A stretch of DNA of 15,898 nucleotides from Pseudomonadota bacterium (lineage in GTDB: Bacteria > Pseudomonadota > Gammaproteobacteria > Burkholderiales > Rhodocyclaceae), in assembly GCA_021811225.1 (NCBI GenBank), contig JAJZPJ010000045.1:1-15898 (forward strand). Direction: 5' to 3'. A model generated the notes under the pieces. The model was not told the origin of the DNA, did no database searches, and saw only the letters and a list, made by a program, of their open reading frames with translations. Below, in pieces: positions 6,903 to 13,408 of this stretch; positions within the stretch are counted from its first letter, which is position 1; every line of letters starts with the position of its first letter. Both the position numbers and the translations under genes were made by a program.

Positions 6903-8060
6903 ATGTTCGCTGGTTTTTTTCATCTGTCGTGGCTGGGCTACGCGATCGTCGCCCTGCTGCTGACCCATGTCACCATTGCCGGCGTCACCATTTTCCTGCA
7001 CCGCTGCCAGGCGCACCGCGCGCTGGAACTCTCGCCGCTACCCAGTCACTTCTTCCGTCTCTGGTTGTGGCTGTCCACCGGCATGGTCACCAAGGAATGG
7101 GCGGCGATCCACCGCAAGCACCACGCCAAGTGCGAGACCCCGGACGATCCCCACAGCCCGCAGGTGCTGGGCATCAACCGCGTGCTCTGGGGCGGTGTCT
7201 TCCTCTACGTCAAGGAGTCGCGCAATCGCGACACCCTGGAACGCTACGGCCACGGCACCCCCGACGACTGGCTGGAGCGCAATCTGTACACGCCATTCCC
7301 CAAGCTGGGCGTCGTCTTCATGCTGGGCATCGACGTCGCGCTGTTCGGCGCCGCCCCCGGTGTGCTGATCTGGCTCGTGCAGATGGCCTGGATTCCGTTC
7401 TGGGCGGCCGGCGTGATCAACGGCGTCGGTCACTTCTGGGGCTACCGCAATTTCCCCAGTGCTGACGCCAGCACCAACCTCCTGCCCTGGGGCATCCTGA
7501 TCGGCGGCGAGGAGCTGCACAACAACCATCACGCCTTCGCCACCTCGGCCAAGCTCTCCAACAAATGGTACGAGTTCGACGTCGGCTGGTTCTACATCCG
7601 CATCATGGAGGGCCTCGGACTCGCCCGGGTGAAGAAGCTGGCGCCGCGCCCCAGGCTCGGCGCAGTGCGTCCGGCGGTGGATGAACAGACGCTGCAGGCG
7701 GTGATCACCCATCGCTACGACGTGCTGGCGCGTTACCTGAAGTCGCTGCAGCGCATCGCCGTCGAGGAGATCGGCAAGTTGAAGCTCGATGCCCGTCAAG
7801 GCCAAGCGCTGAAGCGCTGGCTGGGCGAGGCGGCGCTGCAGATCCCGGATCAGGAGAAGCTCGCTTCGGTACTGGGCAGGAGCGACCGCCTGGCCAAGGT
7901 CTATGCCATGCGCGCCGATCTCGAGGCGCTTTGGGCGCGCTCTGCCGCCAGCCACGAGCAACTCCTGAAGCAATTGCAGGAATGGATCCAGCGCGCCGAG
8001 CAGAGCGGTATCGCCCAGTTGCAGGAGTTCTCGCTGCGGCTACGGCGCTACGCGGTCTGA
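6903..8060 (+). CDS. Membrane fatty acid / acyl-CoA desaturase with C-terminal helical extension
   Basis: This 385 residue di-iron desaturase should introduce a cis double bond (probably delta-9) into acyl chains at the membrane. All three histidine boxes are present: HRCQAH (33-38), HRKHH (70-74) and HNNHH (206-210), with an extra conserved His at 177 in NGVGHFWGYRN. Hydrophobic segments lie at about 9-31, 50-60, 134-160 and 163-175. From about 245 to the end there is a soluble, helical, charged region (RYDVLARYLKSLQ, MRADLEALWARS, LQEWIQRAEQSGI, FSLRLRRYAV) that plain desaturases lack but related proteobacterial DesA-type proteins have. It recalls the C-terminal part of ISL3-type transposases. 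The desaturase call is firm; regiospecificity and the role of the extension are unknown. A perfect terminator follows. Confidence 0.95.
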   Translation: MFAGFFHLSWLGYAIVALLLTHVTIAGVTIFLHRCQAHRALELSPLPSHFFRLWLWLSTGMVTKEWAAIHRKHHAKCETPDDPHSPQVLGINRVLWGGVFLYVKESRNRDTLERYGHGTPDDWLERNLYTPFPKLGVVFMLGIDVALFGAAPGVLIWLVQMAWIPFWAAGVINGVGHFWGYRNFPSADASTNLLPWGILIGGEELHNNHHAFATSAKLSNKWYEFDVGWFYIRIMEGLGLARVKKLAPRPRLGAVRPAVDEQTLQAVITHRYDVLARYLKSLQRIAVEEIGKLKLDARQGQALKRWLGEAALQIPDQEKLASVLGRSDRLAKVYAMRADLEALWARSAASHEQLLKQLQEWIQRAEQSGIAQLQEFSLRLRRYAV

Positions 8061-8080
8061 AACTTGGCATCCCAAATCGA

Positions 8081-8117
8081 CCAACAAAAAACCCGCCGTT
8101 GGCGGGTTTTTTGTTGG
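8081..8117. terminator. Bidirectional intrinsic terminator (desaturase / rpmG)
   Basis: A perfect 17 bp inverted repeat (8081-8097 and 8101-8117) with a 3 nt loop has a GC-rich tip (CCCGCC/GGCGGG) flanked by A6 and T6 tracts. It therefore ends transcription from both sides. It lies between the convergent desaturase (plus) and rpmG (minus) genes. Confidence 0.95.
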
Positions 8118-8129
8118 TGTGACCAAGAA

Positions 8130-8297
8130 TTATTTCAGCTTGGTTTCCTTGTAGGCGACGTGCTTGCGGACCTTGGGGTCGTACTTGACCATTTCCAGCT
8201 TCTCGGGCGTGGTCCGCTTGTTCTTGGTGGTGGTATAGAAATGGCCGGTACCGGCCGTGGATTCGAGCTTGATTTTTTCGCGGGCGCCTTTGGCCAT
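8130..8297 (-). CDS. rpmG: 50S ribosomal protein L33
   Basis: Fifty-five residues, from MAKGAREKIKLEST to YKETKLK, match L33 of the large ribosomal subunit across its whole length. HFYTTTKNKRTTPEKLEMVKY is the core of the protein. The zinc-binding cysteine pairs found in some L33 proteins are absent, so this is the zinc-free (C-minus) form. The ATG at 8295-8297 is preceded by GGAGAT. It is 29 bp downstream of rpmB, the usual rpmB-rpmG operon, and ends 12 bp before the shared terminator. Confidence 0.98.
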   Translation of the reverse strand: MAKGAREKIKLESTAGTGHFYTTTKNKRTTPEKLEMVKYDPKVRKHVAYKETKLK

Positions 8298-8326
8298 GGT
8301 GATCTCCGGTCAGGTTGCGGCGGGCG

Positions 8327-8563
8327 TCAGAACGACTCGCCGCGGCTCTTCAGCTCGGCGAGGATGACGTCGATGCCTTTTTTGTCGATGGTGCGCAGCC
8401 CGGCGTTGGAAACGCGCAGCCTCACCCAGCGGTTTTGGGACTCGACCCAGAAGCGGCGATTCTGCAGGTTGGGCAGAAAGCGGCGCTTGGTCTTGTTGTT
8501 GGCGTGGGAAACATTGTTTCCGACCATCGGGGCCTTGCCCGTGACTTGGCAAACGCGGGACAT
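8327..8563 (-). CDS. rpmB: 50S ribosomal protein L28
   Basis: Seventy-eight residues form a complete L28 protein: MSRVCQVTGKAPMVGN, the NNKTKRRFLPNLQ segment, RFWVESQNRWVRLRVSNAGLR and the IDKKGID tail. It has the usual length. A GGAGC ribosome binding site lies about 8 nt before the ATG, and a near-consensus sigma-70 promoter lies 30-60 bp upstream. It is the first gene of the rpmB-rpmG operon and lies downstream of radC on the same strand, with 93 bp between them. Confidence 0.98.
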   Translation of the reverse strand: MSRVCQVTGKAPMVGNNVSHANNKTKRRFLPNLQNRRFWVESQNRWVRLRVSNAGLRTIDKKGIDVILAELKSRGESF

Positions 8564-8594
8564 GTGGGTTGCTCCAGAAAGCGATTAGCCGCGC

Positions 8595-8624
8595 ATTATA
8601 CGCGCGGCTTGAGAAAAACTTCAA
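8595..8624 (-). promoter_or_regulatory. Sigma-70 promoter of rpmB-rpmG
   Basis: On the minus strand TTGAAG (8619-8624) and a perfect TATAAT (8595-8600) are separated by 18 bp. The predicted start near 8588 gives a leader of about 25 nt. The -10 sits in the loop of CCGCGC (8589-8594) / GCGCGG (8602-8607). The -35 overlaps a second repeat, GGCTTGA (8606-8612) / TCAAGCC (8621-8627). Confidence 0.75.
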
Positions 8625-8656
8625 GCCCGAATTCCGGCCGGACATTTCCGCCAGGT

Positions 8657-9334
8657 CTACAGCAGGCCGCGCTCGGCAAAAGACATCGGCGGGGCGTTGC
8701 CGGCGACGATGAAATGATCGAGTACCTTGACATCGACCAAGGCCAGCGCTTGCCGCAGCGACACCGTCAGGGCCTCGTCGGCGCGCGAGGGCTCGGCGGC
8801 GCCTGAGGGGTGGTTGTGGGCGAAGATCACCGCGGCGGCGTTGCGGGATAGCGCCTGCTTGACCACCTCGCGCGGATAAACCGAGGTCTGGGTCAGCGTG
8901 CCGCGGAACAGCTCGTCGTGACGGATCAGGCGGTTTTGCGCGTCCAGCCATAATGCCAGGAAAGCTTCGTGGTGCAGATGCGCGAGCGTCAGGCGCAGCC
9001 AGTCGCGCACCGCGCCGGGCGCGCCGAATAGGTCGCGGCTGTCCATTTGTTCGTTGAGGCTGCGGCGCGCCAGTTCCAGCACCGCCTGCAGCTGCGCGAT
9101 CTTGGCGTTGCCGATGCCCGGGATCGCGGCGAACTCCGCCGGTGTGGCGTGGAACAGGCGCTGCCAGGAGCCGAAGTGGGTGAACAACTGGCGGCCCAGC
9201 TCGACCGCGCTCTTGCCCCGGATACCGACCCGCAGCAAGATGGCCAGCAGCTCCGCGTCGGAGAGCGCTCCGGCGCCATGCCTCAGCAGACGCTCGCGCG
9301 GGCGTTCCTGTTCGGGCCAATCGGCGATTGCCAT
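8657..9334 (-). CDS. radC: RadC family JAB/MPN domain protein
   Basis: The product has 225 residues, the normal length for RadC (UPF0758). An N-terminal helix-hairpin-helix part (ALSDAELLAILLRVG 23-37; AIPGIGNAKIAQL 70-82) suggests DNA binding. The C-terminal JAB/MPN domain has the JAMM metal-site pattern H173-x-H175-x7-S183-x2-D186, in HNHPSG...SRAD, with an upstream Glu in the ELFRGT region. Despite its name, a role in DNA repair has not held up; related proteins occur in mobile elements and anti-restriction contexts, but here the neighbours (coaBC, rpmBG) are housekeeping, so this is the chromosomal copy. It is divergent from coaBC with 44 bp between starts. Confidence 0.96.
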   Translation of the reverse strand: MAIADWPEQERPRERLLRHGAGALSDAELLAILLRVGIRGKSAVELGRQLFTHFGSWQRLFHATPAEFAAIPGIGNAKIAQLQAVLELARRSLNEQMDSRDLFGAPGAVRDWLRLTLAHLHHEAFLALWLDAQNRLIRHDELFRGTLTQTSVYPREVVKQALSRNAAAVIFAHNHPSGAAEPSRADEALTVSLRQALALVDVKVLDHFIVAGNAPPMSFAERGLL

Positions 9335-9338
9335 GGGT

Positions 9339-9344
9339 TAGAAT
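9339..9344 (+). promoter_or_regulatory. Candidate -10 box of coaBC
   Basis: TAGAAT in GGTTAGAATGCC lies 34 nt before the coaBC ATG and just outside the radC start codon. The -35 region is poor. It faces a mirror-image box for radC at 9368-9373. Confidence 0.4.
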
Positions 9345-9367
9345 GCCTGATCGAATCGTTGGCGGAT

Positions 9368-9373
9368 ATTCTA
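9368..9373 (-). promoter_or_regulatory. Candidate -10 box of radC
   Basis: On the minus strand TAGAAT (context GTAGAATATCC) lies 33 nt before the radC ATG. With the plus-strand box at 9339-9344 it forms an inverted pair whose transcripts would overlap at their 5' ends by about 10 nt. No good -35 is visible. Confidence 0.4.
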
Positions 9374-9378
9374 CTGTC

Positions 9379-10569
9379 ATGGCTGAGTTTTCAGGTAGAC
9401 GCATCGTGCTCGGCGTCACCGGCGGCGTGGCGGCCTACAAGGCGGCAGAACTGGCGCGCCTGCTGGTCAAGGACGGCGCCGCCGTCGATGTCGTGCTGAC
9501 CGCCGCCGGCTCGCGTTTCGTCGGCGGGCCGACCTTCCAGGCGCTCACCGGAAGGCCGGTGTGGAGCGATCTTTGGGATGCGCACGCACCCGGCGGCATG
9601 GCGCACATCGCCTTATCCCGCGGCGCCGACGCCATCCTGGTGGCGCCGGCCAGCGCCGATTTTCTCGCCAAGCTGGTCCACGGATCGGCCGACGACCTGC
9701 TCTCCACCCTCTGTCTGGCGCGGGAGTGCCCGCTGCTGGCGGCGCCGGCGATGAACCGTCAGATGTGGGAACAGGCGCCGACTCGGCGCAATGTTCGGCA
9801 ACTGCTCGATGACGGCGTCGCCCTGCTCGGTCCGGGTACCGGTGCGCAGGCCTGCGGTGAAGTCGGGCCGGGGCGGATGCTCGAAGCGGAGGAAATCTGC
9901 GAAGAACTCGCCGCCTTTTTCCAGCCCAAACTGCTGGCCGGCCGGCGCGTGTTGCTCACCGCCGGTCCGACCTTCGAGGCCCTCGATCCGGTGCGTGGGC
10001 TCTCCAACGCCAGTTCGGGCAAGATGGGTTTCGCCCTGGCGCGCGCCTGCCGCGAGGCCGGTGCCAAGGTGACGCTGGTGGCCGGACCGGTCGCCCTGGC
10101 GGCGCCGCGCGGCGTCACGCGCATCGACGTCGCCAGCGCTGCCCAGATGCGCGAGGCGGTGCTGCGCGAATTGCCCGGGCCAGATTTGTTCATCGCCGTC
10201 GCGGCGGTGGCCGATTATCGTCCGGTAAAAACGCACGCCGACAAGATCAAGAAGAGCGGCGGCGCCTTGACCCTGGAACTTGCGCAAAACCCGGACATTC
10301 TCGCCGAAGTTGCGGCCTTGCCCGACGCCCCGTTCTGCGTCGGTTTCGCCGCCGAGAGCCGGAATCTGGCCGAGTACGCCGAAGGCAAGCGCGTCGCCAA
10401 GAGACTGCCGCTGGTCGTTGGCAACCTGGTCCGGGACGGACTGGGCGGCGACGCCAATAGCGTGATCCTGTTCGACGCCGACGGCAGCCACCCGCTGCCC
10501 CCGGGCGACAAGCTGACCGTGGCGCGCGCCATCGTCGCCCATATTGCGTCCCTGCTGGAGCATCGCTGA
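9379..10569 (+). CDS. coaBC: Bifunctional phosphopantothenoylcysteine decarboxylase / phosphopantothenate-cysteine ligase
   Basis: This 396 residue cytosolic fusion enzyme performs two steps of coenzyme A synthesis: CoaB joins phosphopantothenate to cysteine using CTP, and CoaC decarboxylates the product with FMN. The CoaC part (1-185) has VLGVTGGVAAYKA, the catalytic H76 in GGMAHIALS, PAMN (123-126) and the active cysteine C159 in QACGEVGPGRM. The CoaB part (190-396) has LLTAGPTFEALDPVR, NASSGKMGFALA, and the KIKK lysines near 290 followed by NPDIL. Two upstream in-frame ATGs (9328, 9343) are less likely, because the 9379 start gives the standard N-terminus. dut follows after one base. Confidence 0.97.
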   Translation: MAEFSGRRIVLGVTGGVAAYKAAELARLLVKDGAAVDVVLTAAGSRFVGGPTFQALTGRPVWSDLWDAHAPGGMAHIALSRGADAILVAPASADFLAKLVHGSADDLLSTLCLARECPLLAAPAMNRQMWEQAPTRRNVRQLLDDGVALLGPGTGAQACGEVGPGRMLEAEEICEELAAFFQPKLLAGRRVLLTAGPTFEALDPVRGLSNASSGKMGFALARACREAGAKVTLVAGPVALAAPRGVTRIDVASAAQMREAVLRELPGPDLFIAVAAVADYRPVKTHADKIKKSGGALTLELAQNPDILAEVAALPDAPFCVGFAAESRNLAEYAEGKRVAKRLPLVVGNLVRDGLGGDANSVILFDADGSHPLPPGDKLTVARAIVAHIASLLEHR

Positions 10570-10570
10570 C

Positions 10571-11032
10571 ATGCATCGTATCGACGTCAAGATTCTCGAT
10601 CCGCGCTTGCAGGACGCTGACGGACAGTTTGCGCCGCATTACGCGACGGCCGGCGCTGCCGGCCTCGACCTGCGCGCCTGCATCGAGGTGCCGGTGAAAA
10701 TCCATCCCGGCGAGACGCAGTTGATTCCCACCGGCATCGCCATTCACCTCGCCGATCCGGGACTGGCCGCCCTGATCCTGCCGCGCTCCGGGCTCGGCCA
10801 CAAGCACGGCATCGTGCTGGGCAATCTGGTCGGCCTGATCGACTCCGATTATCAGGGCGAGATCTTCGTCTCCACCTGGAATCGCGGCAAGGAAACCTTC
10901 ACCCTGAATCCGCTCGATCGGCTCGCCCAACTGGTGGTGGTGCCGGTGCTGCAGGTCGGCTTCAATATCGTCGACGACTTTGCCGTCAGCGAGCGCGGCG
11001 AAGGCGGCTTCGGCAGCACCGGCAAGTCCTGA
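10571..11032 (+). CDS. dut: dUTP diphosphatase (dUTPase)
   Basis: Dut hydrolyses dUTP to dUMP and diphosphate, keeping uracil out of DNA and supplying dUMP for thymidylate synthesis. The 153 residue protein is the trimeric type. Its five motifs are visible: AGLDLRA (30-36), PRSGLGHKHG (71-80), GLIDSDYQGEI with catalytic D91, the segment RLAQLVVVPV (117-126), and the C-terminal P-loop-like RGEGGFGSTGKS (142-153) that closes over the active site. It begins one base after the coaBC stop, the usual coaBC-dut order in proteobacteria. The next gene starts 5 bp later, so a coaBC-dut-marC operon is likely. Confidence 0.97.
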   Translation: MHRIDVKILDPRLQDADGQFAPHYATAGAAGLDLRACIEVPVKIHPGETQLIPTGIAIHLADPGLAALILPRSGLGHKHGIVLGNLVGLIDSDYQGEIFVSTWNRGKETFTLNPLDRLAQLVVVPVLQVGFNIVDDFAVSERGEGGFGSTGKS

Positions 11033-11037
11033 GCGCG

Positions 11038-11664
11038 ATGACCGCGCTGCTGCTGAAGAAAATCGTCACCCTGCTGGCGCTGGTCGAGCCCTTCGGCCTG
11101 ATCCCGCTGTTTATTCAGGCGACGGGCGGTCTGCCCACCTCGTCGCAACGCCGCTACGCCCGCGTCCTGGGTTTGACGGTGACCGTGGCGCTGGTCGGCG
11201 CGGGACTGATCGGTGCCGAGATCCTCGATCTGCTCGGTATGAGTCTGGGCGGCATGCGCGTGGGCGGCGGCATCATCGTGCTGATCCTGGCCATCGCCAT
11301 GGTGCTGGGACAGGAAAAGGCGGTCAAGCAGACCGCCGCCGAGACTTCCGCCGCCGCCGACCGGGAGGGACGTGGCGTCGTTCCGCTGGGGATTCCCTTG
11401 CTGGCCGGGCCGGCGGCGCTGTCCTACATGATGACCCACGGTGCTCTGAATCGGGTCGTCGATATTGCGCTGGTGGTCATCCCGGGCTTGACGGTCGGGG
11501 CGATCACCTGGGCCACCTTCCACTTTGCGGCGAAGACCCAGCGCTGGCTGACCGCGGCCAAGCTCAACGTCATCGAACGCCTGACCGGCTTCCTGCTGGC
11601 CGGAATGGCGATCGACATGATGGCCACCGGGCTGAAGGAGCTGTTTCCGCCTTTGGCCGGTTAG
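11038..11664 (+). CDS. MarC family integral membrane protein
   Basis: This 208 residue inner-membrane protein of the MarC (UPF0056) family has about six hydrophobic segments. Family marks are the N-terminal LLALVEPFGLIPLF, the repeated Gly-rich second element GGMRVGGGIIVLILAIAM, and VVPLGIPLLAGPAAL at the start of the second half, followed by a last pair of helices (ERLTGFLLAGMAIDMM). The function is unknown; the old link with multiple antibiotic resistance has not been supported. It is the last gene of the coaBC-dut run, 5 bp after dut, and is convergent with aceB. Confidence 0.92.
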   Translation: MTALLLKKIVTLLALVEPFGLIPLFIQATGGLPTSSQRRYARVLGLTVTVALVGAGLIGAEILDLLGMSLGGMRVGGGIIVLILAIAMVLGQEKAVKQTAAETSAAADREGRGVVPLGIPLLAGPAALSYMMTHGALNRVVDIALVVIPGLTVGAITWATFHFAAKTQRWLTAAKLNVIERLTGFLLAGMAIDMMATGLKELFPPLAG

Positions 11665-11668
11665 GTCT

Positions 11669-11695
11669 GTGGCGCTCGTCGCAAACGGGCGCCAC
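11669..11695. repeat. Stem-loop between convergent marC and aceB
   Basis: GTGGCGC (11669-11675) and GCGCCAC (11689-11695) form a perfect 7 bp stem with a 13 nt loop. The whole gap between the two stop codons is 41 bp. No T tract follows on either side. It may help end transcription from both genes, but it is not a textbook terminator. Confidence 0.5.
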
Positions 11696-11705
11696 TACGG
11701 CGTAT

Positions 11706-13301
11706 TCACCCCAGTTTCTCGTAGAGCGGCAGGGTCAGGAATTCGACAAATTCGACGGCCGTGGACATCTGCTCGAAGACCTTGGCCGCTTCCAGATAGG
11801 TGGCGTTGAAGGCGGCCTCGCCGACCAGCGCCTTGATCTTGACCATTTCCTCGGGAATCATCTGCCGGACCAGGTCGGCGGTGACCTTGCGACCGTCGTC
11901 CAGCACGCCCTTGGGCGAACGTATCCATTGCCACACCTGGGAGCGCGAGATCTCGGCGGTGGCGGCGTCTTCCATCAGGTTGAAGATCGGCACGCAGCCG
12001 TTGCCGGCGAGCCAGGAACCCAGATACTGGATGCCGACGCTGATGTTGCCGCGCAGGCCGGCCTCGGTGATCGGTTGCTCCGGCTGGAAGTTCAGCAGGT
12101 CGGCGGCGGCGACCACGACGTCGTCGCGTTTCTTGTCGATCTGGTTGGGCCGCTCGCCCAGCACCTTGACGAACTCCTCCATCGCGATCTGCACCAGGCC
12201 CGGGTGGGCGACCCAGCCGCCGTCGTAGCCGTCGCTGGCGTCGCGGGCCTTGTCGCTGCGGATCGCGGCCATCGCGCGATCGTTGGCTTCGGGGTCGTTC
12301 TTGATCGGGATCAGCGCGCTCATGCCGCCCATCGCCGGGGCATTGCGCCGGTGGCAGGTCTTCAGCAGCAGCAGCGCGTAGGCGCGCATGAAGGGCACGG
12401 TCATGGTGATCCGGGCGCGGTCGGCCAGGCAGAAATCCGCATTGCTCTTGAACTTCTTGATGCAACTGAAGATGTAGTCCCAGCGTCCGGCGTTGAGACC
12501 GGCGGAGTGCTCGCGCAATTCATACAGGATCTCGTCCATCTCGAAGGCGGCGAGGATGGTCTCGACCAGCACGGTGGCCTTGATCGTGCCGCGGGGGATG
12601 CCGAGTTCCTCCTGGGCCATGACGAAAATGTCGTTCCACAGGCGCGCTTCGAGGTGCGATTCCACCTTGGGCAGGTAGAAGTAGGGGCCCGAGCCGCGCG
12701 CGATCAATTCCTTGGCATTGTGGAACATGAACAGGGCGAAATCGAAGATGCCGCCGGCGGCGCGCTGGCCGTCGATCAGCACGTGCTTTTCGTCGAGATG
12801 CCAGCCGCGCGGACGCACGATCAGCGTCGCCAACTTGTCGTTGAGCTGATAGCGCTTGCCGCCCTGCTCGAAATCGATCCGCCGCCGGATGGCGTCGCTG
12901 ATGTTGATTTGCCCCTGGATCTGGTTCGACCAGAGCGGGGAGTTGGCATCTTCGAAGTCGGTCATGTAGGCATCGGCGCCGCAATTCAAGGCGTTGATGA
13001 TCATTTTGCGATCGACCGGGCCGGTGATCTCGATGCGTCGGCGAAGCAGATCCTTGGGCAGGGGAGCGATGGTCCAGTCGCCGTTTCGGATGGCGGCGGT
13101 TTCCGGCAGGAAGTCCGGCCGTACGCCGGCATCCAGGCGGGCTTGAACCTTGACGCGCTCCTTCAGGAGTTCCTGGCGACGCGATTCGAAGCGGCGGCAA
13201 AGCTTGGCGACGAAATCGAGTGCTTCGAAAGTGAGGATCTGGGCGAATTCCGGCGAGACCGGGGCCTTGATTTCGATGCCGGCGGGCAGTGACGTATTCA
13301 T
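11706..13301 (-). CDS. aceB: Malate synthase A
   Basis: AceB condenses glyoxylate with acetyl-CoA to malate, the second step of the glyoxylate shunt. The 531 residue length matches the A isoform (not the larger GlcB). Visible motifs are GPVDRKMIINALNCGAD (94-110), TDFEDANSPLW (114-124), the catalytic Arg165 in RPRGWH, and the C-terminal NGCVPIFNLMEDAATAEISR region with the acidic catalytic residue. The start at 13301 has AGGAT upstream. It lies downstream of aceA on the same strand across a 107 bp gap that holds a strong hairpin, so aceB may be transcribed with aceA at a reduced level. No aceK is next to it. Confidence 0.98.
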   Translation of the reverse strand: MNTSLPAGIEIKAPVSPEFAQILTFEALDFVAKLCRRFESRRQELLKERVKVQARLDAGVRPDFLPETAAIRNGDWTIAPLPKDLLRRRIEITGPVDRKMIINALNCGADAYMTDFEDANSPLWSNQIQGQINISDAIRRRIDFEQGGKRYQLNDKLATLIVRPRGWHLDEKHVLIDGQRAAGGIFDFALFMFHNAKELIARGSGPYFYLPKVESHLEARLWNDIFVMAQEELGIPRGTIKATVLVETILAAFEMDEILYELREHSAGLNAGRWDYIFSCIKKFKSNADFCLADRARITMTVPFMRAYALLLLKTCHRRNAPAMGGMSALIPIKNDPEANDRAMAAIRSDKARDASDGYDGGWVAHPGLVQIAMEEFVKVLGERPNQIDKKRDDVVVAAADLLNFQPEQPITEAGLRGNISVGIQYLGSWLAGNGCVPIFNLMEDAATAEISRSQVWQWIRSPKGVLDDGRKVTADLVRQMIPEEMVKIKALVGEAAFNATYLEAAKVFEQMSTAVEFVEFLTLPLYEKLG

Positions 13302-13350
13302 ATCGTATCCTGATTCAGAAGAGCAGCAGGGTGTCAGGGCAAGGCAAATA

Positions 13351-13377
13351 CGCCGCGCCCTTTTTAGGGGCGCGGCG
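13351..13377. repeat. Strong stem-loop in the aceA-aceB gap
   Basis: CGCCGCGCCC (13351-13360) and GGGCGCGGCG (13368-13377) form a perfect, all-GC 10 bp stem with a 7 nt loop. In the aceA-to-aceB transcript it comes 31 nt after the aceA stop and is followed by UAUUUGCC rather than a U run. It could be a partial terminator or an mRNA-stabilising barrier that sets the AceA to AceB ratio. Confidence 0.75.
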
Positions 13378-13408
13378 CGCCAAATGCCGGACTAGGGTAG
13401 TGCCCGGC

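Noticed and set aside
8657..9334. radC as a sign of a mobile element or defence island
   Set aside because: RadC proteins do occur on mobile elements, but here it sits in the ordinary radC / coaBC-dut and rpmBG context with matching base composition and no integrase, att site or direct repeat nearby.
10980..13292. 770-codon open frame on the plus strand opposite aceB
   Set aside because: It starts inside dut, overlaps marC in another frame and then runs antisense to aceB. The composition (His, Gln, Asp, Gly rich, no domain motifs) is what a mirrored high-GC gene gives. aceB is certain.
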